A DNA stretch of 64,000 nucleotides from Methylopila turkensis (GTDB lineage Bacteria; Pseudomonadota; Alphaproteobacteria; Rhizobiales; Methylopilaceae): positions 372,001 to 436,000 of the forward strand of contig NZ_BSFL01000001.1 of NCBI RefSeq assembly GCF_027922325.1, written 5' to 3'. Positions 36,008-45,038 of this stretch are shown one piece after another; the first letter of the stretch is position 1; each line of letters starts with the position of its first letter. The notes under the pieces were generated by a model that worked only from the letters and a program-made list of their open reading frames with translations, made no database searches and was not told the origin of the DNA. Both the position numbers and the translations under genes were made by a program.

Positions 36008-36813
36008 CGGGCGGCCTCCGCGCGGGCGGCGCGGCCGATCCGACCGGCGAAGCGGTCGGCCCGCGCCAGCAGCTTCTCTTCGTCGGCCTGCCCGACCAGG
36101 GTGTAGGCGACGTCCGCCACCTGCCAGTAGGCGGCGACGACGCCGTCGTCGATCCTCCTGGCGACCGCCGGCTCCATCCCGAACGCTCCCGGACGCACCG
36201 CATAGAACGACAGCAGGCCGAGGTCCGGCGTCTCCATCGCCATCTGGACGCTCGGCCCGTACTTGGACGGGAAGACCTGGACGTCGGTCACCTTCCAGTC
36301 CTTGGGCAGCTTGGGAAGCACGATCGCGGTCGCGGCGCGGATCTCGGTGCGGTCGTAGTCCGGCGTCTCGACCTGAGACACCATCTCGCCGCGCAGCAGC
36401 GCCGTGCGATGGGCCATGACGGCGTCGACCACATAGGCGGGCGGCTGGGGGGACGCGAACACCGCCCCGACCAGCAGAGGTCCGACGGAGGCGTTCGCGA
36501 TCCAGCCGGCGCCGACGAGCAGCATGACCACCGCCGCGCGCCTGAGGTTCACGAACAGGCGCTGCCGCGAGCGCGCGCCTTCAAGCCGTCGCGCGAGCTT
36601 CAGGGTCTGCGCGCGCCTATCCGCCGGGGCTTCCGGTTCGCCGAAGGCGCAGCGCAGTTCGTCGCGCAGGCGCATATCGGCCATCACCCGGCTCGCCAGC
36701 GGCGGATGAGCGGCGAGATAGGCCTCGATCTCGATGCGGCGGCGCAGGTCGACCTGACCGTCCACATAGGCGTCGAGCTCGCCCTCCAGAATGGGATCAG
36801 GAGTCGATGCCAT
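36004..36813 (-). CDS. anti-sigma factor, single-pass membrane protein
   Basis: A 269-residue protein. The N-terminal cytosolic domain (about 1-85, with ELDAYVDGQVDLRRRIEIEAYLAAHP and a MRLRDELR helix) has the layout of anti-sigma domains but lacks the HxxxCxxC zinc site. A membrane helix follows (RRAAVVMLLVGAGWIANASV, about 98-117), then a periplasmic domain with LPKDWKVTDVQVFPSKYGPS. It should hold the neighbouring sigma factor at the membrane until an envelope signal arrives. Its start overlaps the sigma gene by 17 bases, the usual coupled arrangement. Confidence 0.8.
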   Translation of the reverse strand: MASTPDPILEGELDAYVDGQVDLRRRIEIEAYLAAHPPLASRVMADMRLRDELRCAFGEPEAPADRRAQTLKLARRLEGARSRQRLFVNLRRAAVVMLLVGAGWIANASVGPLLVGAVFASPQPPAYVVDAVMAHRTALLRGEMVSQVETPDYDRTEIRAATAIVLPKLPKDWKVTDVQVFPSKYGPSVQMAMETPDLGLLSFYAVRPGAFGMEPAVARRIDDGVVAAYWQVADVAYTLVGQADEEKLLARADRFAGRIGRAARAEAAR

Positions 36814-37342
36814 CGGTTCCTCTCACGATGCGAAGATGCTGGGGTCGCCTCTCCGGCTCCTCGGCCTCGATCCGCCGCAGCGCCTCGCGGGCGCGGGCGA
36901 GCCGCGACATCAGCGTGCCGACCGGCGCGCCGAGCACGTTCGCGGCGTCGGCGTAGGACAGGCCCTCGACGGCGACGAGATGGAGCGCGGCGCGCTGCTC
37001 TTCCGGCAGGGCGGCGAACCGCTCGCGGATCTGCGCGAGCCGAACGACGTGGTCCTGCGCGGGCGCGTGGTGGTCGTCCGACGTCTCGCCGGCGCGGGCG
37101 ATGCGCAGCAGCTCGGCCCGGCGGCTGCGCACGCCGTCGATGAAGACCGCGTGCAGGATCGCGAGCAGCCAGGGCCGCAGCTCCCGCTCGTCGTCGTAGC
37201 TCGCCCGCTTGGCGTAGGCGCGGACCAGCGCGTCCTGCACCAGGTCCTCGGCGTCGGCGAGATCGCGCGTCAATGTGAGCGCGTAGCGGCGCATGGCCGG
37301 CAATTGCGCGATCACGTCGAAGCGGGAGGAGCTGCTCGTCAT
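36797..37342 (-). CDS. ECF-type RNA polymerase sigma factor
   Basis: A 181-residue ECF sigma factor. Region 2 spans about residues 15-85 (YALTLTRDLADAEDLVQDALVRAY, then LRPWLLAILHAVFIDGVRSRR, the -10-binding part) and region 4 about 115-165 (LPEEQRAALHLVAVEGLSYADAANVLGAPVGTL, the -35-binding helix-turn-helix). The ATG at 37342 is preferred to an upstream start because homology begins here. It is coupled to its anti-sigma gene. It lies 72 bases after the phytochrome kinase gene in the same direction, so the two may be co-transcribed. Target promoters are unknown. Confidence 0.88.
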   Translation of the reverse strand: MTSSSSRFDVIAQLPAMRRYALTLTRDLADAEDLVQDALVRAYAKRASYDDERELRPWLLAILHAVFIDGVRSRRAELLRIARAGETSDDHHAPAQDHVVRLAQIRERFAALPEEQRAALHLVAVEGLSYADAANVLGAPVGTLMSRLARAREALRRIEAEEPERRPQHLRIVRGTDGIDS

Positions 37343-37414
37343 GACAGGCGTACGGAGCCGCGGAGCCGTTTCATCCGCAGCATCGCGCATTTTTTTGCGC
37401 GCCGCCGCCCGGCA

Positions 37415-39958
37415 TCAGGCCTGCGCGTCGATCGCCTGCTCGAGGCCCCGGATCAGGGCCTGCGCGTCATAGGGTTTACGGACGACCGGAATGTCCGAGA
37501 AAACCTCGGGGATCATCGAGCGGTCGCCGTAGCCGGTGGCGAAAACGAACGGGATGTTGCGCCGAACCAGCTCCTCCGCCACGGCGATCGAGGTGCCGTC
37601 GCCCAGATTGACGTCGAGCACGGCCGCGTCCGGCGCGAACTGCATGAGGTGGCGCAGCGCGTCGGCGGCCGATCCGCTGGTCGAGACGTTCGTCATGCCG
37701 CTGGCCGCGAGCATCGCCTCGACATCCATCGCGATCAGCATCTGATCCTCGACCAGGAGCAGGCGAATGTCACCAAGGGGCGCGGCCGGCTGCGGCTCCG
37801 CGACCGGTTCGGCGATGTCGGCGCCACGCACGCGGGAATCCACCAGCGCGACATGCTTCGCGGGGATCAGCAGCCGAGCTTCAACCCCGCTCGGCGGATA
37901 CTCGACGGCGCTCTCTCCGCCGAGATCGTAGGGAATGCTGCGGTCGACCAGAACGGTGCCGAAGCCCTGCCGCGTCGGCGGCGACACGCGCGGCCCTCCG
38001 CTCTCGCGCCACAGAATCTCGCAGTCGCCGGCGGATGTCGCGGTCCACGTCACGCCCAGCCGGCCGCCCCGCGCGGACAGCGCGCCGTATTTCGCCGCAT
38101 TGGTCGAAAGCTCGTGCAGCACCAGCGCGATCACCGAAAACGCGCGCGCGTCCAGCCAGAACTCCGGGCCGCTGGTCTCCACCGTCGCCCCCGGATCGCG
38201 ATAGGGCGTCAGTTCGGCCGCCACCAGATCGGACAACCGACCGCCGCCGTCTCCCCGAACGATCTGGTCGTGCGCGTAGGCGAGCGCCTGGATCCGGCCC
38301 TTGAGCGAGGCGACATAGTCCGCGATCGAACGACCGTCCTTGGCCGGATGGCCGACAAGCGACTTGATGATGGCCAGGATGTTCTTGACGCGGTGGTTTA
38401 GCTCCTCGTTCAGCATGCGCTGGCGCAGATCCGCCTTACTGCGTTCGTCGGCGAGGAGCTCGTTGTGCCGGAGAGCGATCTCCACCAGCGCGCTGCGGGC
38501 GGCCTCCGCGATCTGGCGATCGTCGTCGGACCACGGCCGCGACTGGCCGCGCACGGTCTCCTTCCAGATCGCGAAGCTCTTGCGCGGCGTAAGGCGGTCG
38601 CCGAGAGGGCCTGTGGCGTAGACCTTCTCCGGATTGCCGGCCCAGTCGAGCGTCTGCACGATCTCTTTGCGGAAGAAGAACAGATAGTCGCGCGGGCGCT
38701 GGGACAGCGGCACGGCGAGCATGCCCGCGACCGACGGACAGTCTTCCTCCGCCTCCGGCAGCAACTGCCCAAGGGCGTGCGTGGCGAAAACCCGCCCCTC
38801 GGCGACCCCGCCGACGAACTGCGCGAGCGGCGGCGCGAAGGTCGCGGGCGGCGCCGCGCCGATCGACAGCCAGGCGCCGCCGAACCAGAGTCCGACGCCG
38901 TCGCAGGGCATGAGCTGCCGGATGTCGTCGAGGCTCTCGCGCAGCGCTTCGCCCAGATCGGCGTGGTGCGAGGCGAGACGCAGCACGCCGTCCAGCGCCT
39001 GGCGCGCCTTGGTCGCGGCGTCGAGCTTGCCGCGCTGCTTCAGGGCTTCGAGATGCAGCGAGAAGAACTCGCCGAACATCTCCGCCGCCGACCGCTCGGC
39101 CATCGGCAGCACGCGCGGGGTGTAGTGATGGCAGGCGATCAGGCCCCACAGCTCTCCGCCCACCACGACCGAGATCGACATCGAGGCCGCCACGCCCATG
39201 TTGCGAAGGTACTCGCAGTGGATCGGCGACACGCTGCGCAGATGCGCGAACGACAGGTCGAGCGGCTCGCCCGAGGCGTCGATCGCCGGCGCCAGCGGCA
39301 CGCGCTCTCCGGAGGCGTCGGAGATCACGCGGATGGTGTTGCGCAGATAGAGGGCGCGGGCCTGCTGGGGAATGTCGCTCGCCGGAAAGTACTGTCCGAA
39401 GAAGCTCTCGAGGTCCGGCCGCTTCGCTTCCGCGACCACCCGCCCGGAGCCGTCGCGCTCGAGGTGATAGACCATGACGCGGTCATAGCCTGTGACCGCC
39501 TTGACGAGGCGTGCCGAGTCCTGGACCAGCCTGCCGACCTCGTCCAGGCCACGGATGCGGCCGATCAGCATCCGCGCGAGCTCGAGCGGCTGCCGCGCCT
39601 CGACGCTCGACGGCTCGAACTCGATGATGGCGTTCGCGGCGTGGGTGTGGACCGCCATGTCGAACAAGCGCCCGCCGACCTCGACCGCGAACGACAGCGC
39701 CGGCCGCGACGCGTCGCCGGTCAGCGTCAGCGAGTTCCGTACGAGATGGGCGGCCGACGCGCCGATCACGTCCGCAAGCTCGCGGCCGTTGACATCGCCA
39801 GGCGCGCTCAGCATCTCCGGCGCGTTCGCCGAATGGCGCAGCACCCGTGACGCGCTGGGATTGCAAACGATCATGCAGCCGTGCGGCTGTATGCTCCCGG
39901 GAATATGGATCGGCTCCCGGTCGCAGTTGGTCAGATCGACCGTGGATGCGGCGGGCAT
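37415..39958 (-). CDS. bacteriophytochrome HWE histidine kinase with C-terminal receiver
   Basis: An 847-residue light sensor. The N-terminus has the biliverdin-binding Cys (Cys12 in LTNCDREPIHIPG) and PAS domain, then a GAF domain with PASDIP and the paired His region SPIHCEYLRNMGV, then a PHY domain (about 315-480). The kinase is of the HWE/HisKA_2 family: H-box ELNHRVKNILAII (near 521), then LVLHELSTNAAKYGALS and the W-x-E motif ILWRES. The C-terminal receiver has the acceptor Asp in AAVLDVNLGDG (near 780). GGAG lies 5-6 bases before the ATG at 39958. The adjacent ECF sigma genes suggest a light input to transcription. Confidence 0.93.
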   Translation of the reverse strand: MPAASTVDLTNCDREPIHIPGSIQPHGCMIVCNPSASRVLRHSANAPEMLSAPGDVNGRELADVIGASAAHLVRNSLTLTGDASRPALSFAVEVGGRLFDMAVHTHAANAIIEFEPSSVEARQPLELARMLIGRIRGLDEVGRLVQDSARLVKAVTGYDRVMVYHLERDGSGRVVAEAKRPDLESFFGQYFPASDIPQQARALYLRNTIRVISDASGERVPLAPAIDASGEPLDLSFAHLRSVSPIHCEYLRNMGVAASMSISVVVGGELWGLIACHHYTPRVLPMAERSAAEMFGEFFSLHLEALKQRGKLDAATKARQALDGVLRLASHHADLGEALRESLDDIRQLMPCDGVGLWFGGAWLSIGAAPPATFAPPLAQFVGGVAEGRVFATHALGQLLPEAEEDCPSVAGMLAVPLSQRPRDYLFFFRKEIVQTLDWAGNPEKVYATGPLGDRLTPRKSFAIWKETVRGQSRPWSDDDRQIAEAARSALVEIALRHNELLADERSKADLRQRMLNEELNHRVKNILAIIKSLVGHPAKDGRSIADYVASLKGRIQALAYAHDQIVRGDGGGRLSDLVAAELTPYRDPGATVETSGPEFWLDARAFSVIALVLHELSTNAAKYGALSARGGRLGVTWTATSAGDCEILWRESGGPRVSPPTRQGFGTVLVDRSIPYDLGGESAVEYPPSGVEARLLIPAKHVALVDSRVRGADIAEPVAEPQPAAPLGDIRLLLVEDQMLIAMDVEAMLAASGMTNVSTSGSAADALRHLMQFAPDAAVLDVNLGDGTSIAVAEELVRRNIPFVFATGYGDRSMIPEVFSDIPVVRKPYDAQALIRGLEQAIDAQA

Positions 39959-40132
39959 CCGATCTCCTTCTCGATTGCGCGCCGCCCCCGCGACACCCGA
40001 ACGCGACCAGATCGCGTCACCGGGCTCACCGGATATACAGTTACGTCTCTCTCCGGGAAAGGGCGCCGGTTGCATCGGCGCCGCCTCGAAATCCTGCGGC
40101 CGAAACGGCTTTGGGTTCATCGTTGCGGGCGG

Positions 40133-40213
40133 ATTAACCCAAATCAACCCGTCGCCGGGCGGGCGTTAACCGCGACATTAACGATTTGATAACCGGCCGC
40201 GGGTCCATTAACC
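40133..40213. other. TTAA-motif cluster upstream of the SleB gene
   Basis: Four TTAAC sites at 40134, 40166, 40178 and 40208, in a GC-rich 319-base gap between divergent phytochrome and cell-wall hydrolase genes. The inter-site distances (32, 12, 30) are irregular. CtrA-type sites are TTAA-N7-TTAA; the 40166/40178 pair has an 8-base gap, so it is one base off. Confidence 0.5.
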
Positions 40214-40277
40214 CCTCAGTAAGGACGCCGGCTAACCGAAGGCGGCGTCTGGAAGCTGAAGGGGGAACGCCAGCCGC

Positions 40278-41060
40278 ATGACGAAATCCGTCGTCCGTGT
40301 CGTCGCGTCCGCGACCGTCGCTCTCGCCGCCGCGGCCTGCGCGCAAGCGCCGAAGCCCGCCGCGATCGTCAAGGTCAGCTACTCCGCGCAAGACCGCGAC
40401 TGCCTCGCCCGGGCGATGTATTTCGAGTCCCACCGCGGCAGCGACGAGGGCATGCGCGCCGTCGGCACAGTGGTGACGAACCGCGTGAAGTCAGGGACTT
40501 ACGGCTCCACGGTGTGCGATGTTGTGGCCCAGAAAGGCCAGTTCGCGCCCGGCGTGATGACGAAGGCCATGGACGACGGCGGCGCCGAGCGCGCCCGCCG
40601 CGTGGCCGACGAGGTGCTGCAGGGCAAGCGCCATCCGGGCGTTCGGAACGCGATGTTCTTCCACACCGCCGGCCTGCGCTTCCCCTACCCCAACATGCAT
40701 TACGTGCTGCTCGCCGGGGGCAACGCCTTCTACGAGAAGCGTAGCGTCGAGACCCCGGCGGACCTGCGCGAGAACGCCCGCTCCCGGGCGCTCGCGCTCG
40801 CCTTCGCCAAGACCGACCCGACCGCCGAGGCGAAGCCGATCGTCGTGGCGTCTCTCGCCCCGCGCGAGGCTCCGCAGCCGTGGGCGCCTCCGGCGCAGGC
40901 CTCGGAGACGCCGGCGGCCGTCACGGTGACGACCACCGAGACGCCGTCCGCGACGCCCGCCTTCGCGCCGATCCCCTTGCCGCCTCAGGCTTTTCCGACG
41001 CCCGCGGCGGAGCTCCCGACGCACCAGCCGACCATGGCCCTGACGGCCGAACCGCGCTGA
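40278..41060 (+). CDS. SleB-type cell-wall hydrolase, probable lipoprotein
   Basis: A 260-residue protein. The signal peptide ends with a lipobox-like AAAC (Cys near 21). A SleB domain follows, with the catalytic Glu in ARAMYFESHRGSDEGMRAVG, an NRVKSGTYGSTVCDVV segment and MFFHTAGLRFPYPN. The last 90 residues are a Pro/Thr/Ala-rich linker, probably spanning the periplasm. SleB/Hydrolase_2 enzymes cut peptidoglycan glycan strands as lytic transglycosylases. It is transcribed away from the phytochrome gene, with a TTAAC cluster in between. Confidence 0.85.
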   Translation: MTKSVVRVVASATVALAAAACAQAPKPAAIVKVSYSAQDRDCLARAMYFESHRGSDEGMRAVGTVVTNRVKSGTYGSTVCDVVAQKGQFAPGVMTKAMDDGGAERARRVADEVLQGKRHPGVRNAMFFHTAGLRFPYPNMHYVLLAGGNAFYEKRSVETPADLRENARSRALALAFAKTDPTAEAKPIVVASLAPREAPQPWAPPAQASETPAAVTVTTTETPSATPAFAPIPLPPQAFPTPAAELPTHQPTMALTAEPR

Positions 41061-41093
41061 CGCCAAAACTTTTAGCGTGACCAGCGCAGGCGC

Positions 41094-41120
41094 TGTCGGC
41101 CCGGGGCATACTCGTCCGTC
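41094..41120 (+). promoter_or_regulatory. candidate ECF42-type promoter
   Basis: TGTCGG (41094-41099) and CGTC (41117-41120) are separated by 17 bases, about 25 bases before the DGPF gene start. This resembles the reported ECF42 target (TGTCGA and CGTC-type boxes), so the sigma factor probably drives its own operon. Confidence 0.5.
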
Positions 41121-41145
41121 CTTGTGACGAAACGGGACCGCTCCG

Positions 41146-41517
41146 ATGCTCTACGCGCTGCTCTGCTACCACTACGAGGACGTCGTCACCTCCTGGACCA
41201 AGGAGGAGGACGACGCCTGCATGGCCCGGCTCGACGTCGTGCACGAGAAGATCGCCCGCCAGGGCAAGCTCGGGCCCGCCGCGCGGCTGATGCCGACCAC
41301 CGCGGCGACCACGCTGCGCAAGGACAGCGATCCGCCGCTCGTCATCGACGGACCGTTTGCGGAGACCAAGGAGCAGCTGCTCGGCTTCTACGTGGTCGAC
41401 TGCGCCTCGCTCGACGAGGCGCTTGAGATCGCGCGCGATCTCGGCCGCGCCAACCCCGGCGGCTCCTACGAGATCCGGCCCGTCTCGCTCTTTAAGCCCG
41501 GCGCGCTCCCGACATGA
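41146..41517 (+). CDS. YciI/DGPF-domain protein (partner of ECF42)
   Basis: A 123-residue ferredoxin-fold protein of the YCII family, with the DGPF motif (VIDGPFAETKEQLLGFYVVD) that names the partner group of ECF42 sigma factors. It probably contributes to sensing or signalling with the sigma factor, but its biochemistry is unknown. Its ATG is preceded by a possible ECF42-type promoter. The stop overlaps the sigma gene start by four bases (ATGA). Confidence 0.87.
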   Translation: MLYALLCYHYEDVVTSWTKEEDDACMARLDVVHEKIARQGKLGPAARLMPTTAATTLRKDSDPPLVIDGPFAETKEQLLGFYVVDCASLDEALEIARDLGRANPGGSYEIRPVSLFKPGALPT

Positions 41518-42770
41518 CGACCGACCTCGCCTGGATCGACAAGGCGCTCATCGCGGCGCGCCCGCAGGCGGTCGCGGCGCTGCTGCGCTACTTCCGGGAC
41601 CTGGAGCTGGCGGAGGAAGCCTTTCAGGAGGCCTGCCTCAAGGCGCTCGCCGCCTGGCCCCGCAACGGCCCGCCGCGCGATCCGGCGGCCTGGCTCATCT
41701 TCGTCGGCCGCAACGCCGCGCTCGACGCCAAGCGACGCGACCGTCGCCTCGCCGCGCTGCCCGACGAGGACGCGATCTCCGATCTCGACGACGTCGAGGG
41801 CGATCTGGTCGAACGGCTCGATCAAGCCGGGTACCGGGACGACATCCTCCGGCTGCTGTTCGTCTGCTGCCATCCCGACCTGCCGTCGACGCAACAGATC
41901 GCGCTCGCGCTTCGGGTGGTGTCGGGCCTCGCCGTGCGCCAAATCGCGAGGGCGTTCCTTGTCAGCGAAAGCGCCATGGAGCAGCGCATCACACGCGCGA
42001 AAGCCCGCGTCGCGAAGGCCGGGACCCCGTTCGAGACGCCGTCAGCGATCGAGCGCGCGGAGCGGCTCACGGCCGTCTCCGCCATGATCTATCTCGTCTT
42101 CAACGAGGGTTATTCGGCCGGCGAAGCGACGAACGAGGCCCGCACCGCGCTCTGCGACGAGGCGATCCGGCTCGCGCGCCTGCTGATGAAGCTGTTCCCC
42201 GCCGAACCCGAGTTGATGGGGCTCTCGGCGCTGATGCTGCTGCAGCATTCCCGCGCGGCCGCGCGGTTCGACGCCGAGGGCGGCGTCGTGCTGCTGGAAG
42301 AGCAGGACCGCGCCCTGTGGGACCGGCGCATGATCGCCGAGGGCCTCGCCCTGATCGAGAAGGCGATGCGGCGTCGGGCGCCCGGCCCCTATCAGATCCA
42401 GTCCGCGATCGCCGCGCTCCATGCCCAGGCCGCGTCCGGCTCCGACACCGACTGGCGCGGAATCGACCAACTCTACGCCACGCTCGAACGGATGCAGCCC
42501 TCGCCCGTCGTCACGCTGAACCGCGCCGTCGCGGCCGCCAAGCTCGCCGGCCCCGAAGCCGGGCTCGCGCTGATCGAGCCGCTCGCGGACAAGCTCTCAG
42601 GCTACTTCTACTATTTTGGCGTGCGCGGCGTTTTCCTGAAGCAGGCCAATCGCTTCGCCGAAGCCCGCGTGGCCTTCGACCGAGCGATCGCGCTTGCGAA
42701 TTCGCCGGCCGAGGCCGCCCATATCCGGATGCACCTCGATCAGCTGACGTCCGAGGCGGCGCCTCAGTAG
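41514..42770 (+). CDS. ECF42-group RNA polymerase sigma factor with C-terminal extension
   Basis: A 418-residue sigma factor much longer than usual. Residues 1-170 hold sigma regions 2 (LAEEAFQEACLKALAAWPRNGPP) and 4 (VSGLAVRQIARAFLVSESAMEQRI). The remaining 240 residues are the DUF6596/TPR-like extension (IYLVFNEGYSAG, ELMGLSALMLLQHSRAAAR, VTLNRAVAAAKLAGPEAGL) that replaces a separate anti-sigma factor and is reported to be needed for activity. It is coupled to the DGPF gene. Its last codons overlap the 3' end of gshA on the other strand by seven bases. Confidence 0.9.
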   Translation: MTTDLAWIDKALIAARPQAVAALLRYFRDLELAEEAFQEACLKALAAWPRNGPPRDPAAWLIFVGRNAALDAKRRDRRLAALPDEDAISDLDDVEGDLVERLDQAGYRDDILRLLFVCCHPDLPSTQQIALALRVVSGLAVRQIARAFLVSESAMEQRITRAKARVAKAGTPFETPSAIERAERLTAVSAMIYLVFNEGYSAGEATNEARTALCDEAIRLARLLMKLFPAEPELMGLSALMLLQHSRAAARFDAEGGVVLLEEQDRALWDRRMIAEGLALIEKAMRRRAPGPYQIQSAIAALHAQAASGSDTDWRGIDQLYATLERMQPSPVVTLNRAVAAAKLAGPEAGLALIEPLADKLSGYFYYFGVRGVFLKQANRFAEARVAFDRAIALANSPAEAAHIRMHLDQLTSEAAPQ

Positions 42771-44134
42771 GCGAGTTCGCCGAAGGCCGGATCGACGCTT
42801 TTCTCCCACGGGCCGTCGTACTTCGCGAGCAGCTGCTCGGCGAGCGTGGCGTTCTGCTCGACCACGCGATGCAGCGGCGCGAGATGGATGCGCTCGTCCT
42901 CGCCGTAGAGGTTGAGCCGCGCGCGTCTGGCGAGGCCGTCGTCGGCGAGCGCCAGCACGTCGCGGGCCACTTCGAGCACCGACCGGTTGCGGATGCGGGC
43001 GGACAGACCCTCGCGGGGGACGTCGTCGCGAAGCTTCTGACGCTCTTCGGCGGTCCAGTGCTTCACGATCTCCCATGCGGCGTCGAGGCTTGCGTCGTCA
43101 TAGAGCACGCCGACCCACAGGGACGGCAGCGCGCAGATGCGTCCCGTCGGTCCGGAGTCCGCGCCGCGCATCTCGAGGTAGCGCTTCAGCCGCACCTCGG
43201 GGAAAATCGTGCTGAGGTGGTTCGCCCAGTCCGCGACGGTCGCGCGCTCGCCCGGAAGCTGCGGCAGCCGTCCCGCCAACAGATCGCGGAAGGAGGCGCC
43301 CGCCACATCGTGGTAATGGTCGCCGCGCTTCACGAAATACATTGGCACATCAAGCGCGTAGTCGACGTAGCGCTCGAAACCCATGCCGTCTTCGAACGCC
43401 CAGGGCAGCATCCCGGCGCGGGCGTTGTCGGTGTCGCGCCAGATCTCGGAGCGCGCGGACAGGAAACCGTTCGGCCGCCCTTCCGTGAACGGGGAATTGG
43501 CGAACAGCGCGGTCGCGATCGGCTGCAGGGCCAGGCTCACCCGCAGCTTGCGGACCATGTCCGCCTCGCTGGAGAAGTCCAGGTTCACCTGCACCGTGGA
43601 CGTCCGGTACATCATGTCGAGGCCGCGCGAGCCGACCTTCGGCATGTAGCGGGTCATGATGCCATAGCGGCCCTTGGGCATCACCGGGGTCTCCGCCAAG
43701 GTCCATTTCGGGCTCATGCCGAGCCCGAGGAAGCCGAGGCCGAGCGGCTCCGCCACCTGCCGCACCTGAGCGAGATGGGCGTGCAGTTCGGAGCAGGTCT
43801 GGTGGATCGTCTCAAGCGGCGCGCCGGAGAGTTCGAACTGGCCGCCCGGCTCAAGACTGATGGCGCCGCCGCCGGTCACGTCGAACAGGCCGATGATGCG
43901 GCCGTCCTCCATGATCGGCTCCCAGCCGAGCAGCATCTGCATCCCTTCGAGCAGGGCGCGGATGCCGTTCGGCCCCTCATAGGCGACCGGCGACAGGTCG
44001 GCCCGGCGGAACGGGAACTTCTCGTGCTCGGTCCCGATCCGGAAGCTTTCGACCGGCTTGCAGCCGACCTCGAACCAGGAGACCAGCTCCTCGCGCGAGG
44101 TGATGAAGGTGGGATCGAGTTGGTCGCGGGCCAT
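42764..44134 (-). CDS. gshA: glutamate-cysteine ligase
   Basis: A 456-residue enzyme of the GCS2 (plant/alphaproteobacterial) family, ligating glutamate and cysteine with ATP in the first step of glutathione synthesis. Visible segments are RIGTEHEKFPF (metal-binding Glu region), SLEPGGQFELSG, SPKWTLAETPVMPKGRY, TSTVQVNLDFSSE and YLEMRGADSGP. Length and order match plant-type GshA. It is often next to rsmE in related genomes; here the L,D-transpeptidase genes separate them. Glutathione supply fits an oxidative or metal stress role, alongside the copper-related locus nearby. Confidence 0.92.
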   Translation of the reverse strand: MARDQLDPTFITSREELVSWFEVGCKPVESFRIGTEHEKFPFRRADLSPVAYEGPNGIRALLEGMQMLLGWEPIMEDGRIIGLFDVTGGGAISLEPGGQFELSGAPLETIHQTCSELHAHLAQVRQVAEPLGLGFLGLGMSPKWTLAETPVMPKGRYGIMTRYMPKVGSRGLDMMYRTSTVQVNLDFSSEADMVRKLRVSLALQPIATALFANSPFTEGRPNGFLSARSEIWRDTDNARAGMLPWAFEDGMGFERYVDYALDVPMYFVKRGDHYHDVAGASFRDLLAGRLPQLPGERATVADWANHLSTIFPEVRLKRYLEMRGADSGPTGRICALPSLWVGVLYDDASLDAAWEIVKHWTAEERQKLRDDVPREGLSARIRNRSVLEVARDVLALADDGLARRARLNLYGEDERIHLAPLHRVVEQNATLAEQLLAKYDGPWEKSVDPAFGELAY

Positions 44135-44212
44135 GCAGGCTCCTGATCAGGCGAAGCCGCAGACAGTTAGGCGGTCGGATCGCAGGCGTAAAGCCGGTCT
44201 GCCCGACGAACC

Positions 44213-44914
44213 TCAGGTCACGCCGAGGGTGCGGCTCGCAGGCAGCACCACGACCTGCGCGCCGGTCGAGACGCGCTCGTAGAGGTCGATGATGTCCTGG
44301 TTGAGCATGCGGACGCAGCCCGACGACATGGCGCGGCCGATGGAGCGCGGCGCGTTGGTGCCGTGGATGCGGTACATCGTGTCGCGTCCGCCCTGGTAGA
44401 GGTAGAGCGCGCGCGCGCCGAGCGGATTGTCGAGCCCGCCGGGCATGCCGCCGGCCCATTTCGCGTTCAGCGCAGGATCGCGCGAGATCATGTCGCGGGT
44501 GGGCGTCCAGGTCGGCCAGGCGGCCTTGCGCTGGATGGTGGCGCGGCCGTTCCACTCCATGCCCTGCTTGCCGACGCCGACGCCGTAGCGCATGGCGCGG
44601 CCGTTCTCGAGCACGAGGTAGAGCAGGCGCGCGTCGGGATCGACGACGATCGTGCCGGGCCTCTCGCCGGTCGGGTCCGTCATGCTGCGACGGAGCACGG
44701 CGGGGTGCAGGTTGCGCCAGTTGATGCCCGGCACGGGGAACTTCTCGTCGGGCCGCGGCCCGTAGATGTCGTCGTAATTCGCGCCGTCGGGATCGATGAA
44801 CGCCCTGACGTCGCGCAGCGAACCGCCGGCGCAGGCCGCGAGGCCCAGCGGCAGCAGCGAGACGAGCGCGCGCCGGGTGAGCTGGCGGGAGGCGGGAGCG
44901 TCGTTACGCGACAT
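44213..44914 (-). CDS. L,D-transpeptidase (YkuD family), lipoprotein
   Basis: A 233-residue envelope enzyme. The twin-Arg-like RRALVSLLPLGLAAC suggests a lipobox (Cys near 28). The YkuD domain has VDPDARLLYLVLENG, a GVGKQGMEWNG loop and the catalytic MSSGCVRMLN (Cys) preceded by RIHGTNAPRSIG (His). It cross-links peptidoglycan 3-3 or anchors proteins to it. The ATG at 44914 is preferred to a GTG at 44971. It is 57-58% similar by eye to the next gene in its catalytic half, suggesting a recent duplication, though I have not aligned them formally. Confidence 0.88.
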   Translation of the reverse strand: MSRNDAPASRQLTRRALVSLLPLGLAACAGGSLRDVRAFIDPDGANYDDIYGPRPDEKFPVPGINWRNLHPAVLRRSMTDPTGERPGTIVVDPDARLLYLVLENGRAMRYGVGVGKQGMEWNGRATIQRKAAWPTWTPTRDMISRDPALNAKWAGGMPGGLDNPLGARALYLYQGGRDTMYRIHGTNAPRSIGRAMSSGCVRMLNQDIIDLYERVSTGAQVVVLPASRTLGVT

Positions 44915-45038
44915 GGGCGGGCCGTCCGTTCGTGTATGCGCTATCAGCGGCGGCCGCAGGCGCGGCCGCACTGACGTCGTCAGCTGAAAAAGCGGAAGGG
45001 CGCGGCGCGCGCCGTCAAGGGCTGCGCGCCGGCCGAAA

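Noticed and set aside
37384-37405. GCGC(A)n hairpin between the phytochrome and sigma genes as a terminator
   Set aside because: The T-run is in the loop and on the wrong side for minus-strand transcription, and the stem is short.
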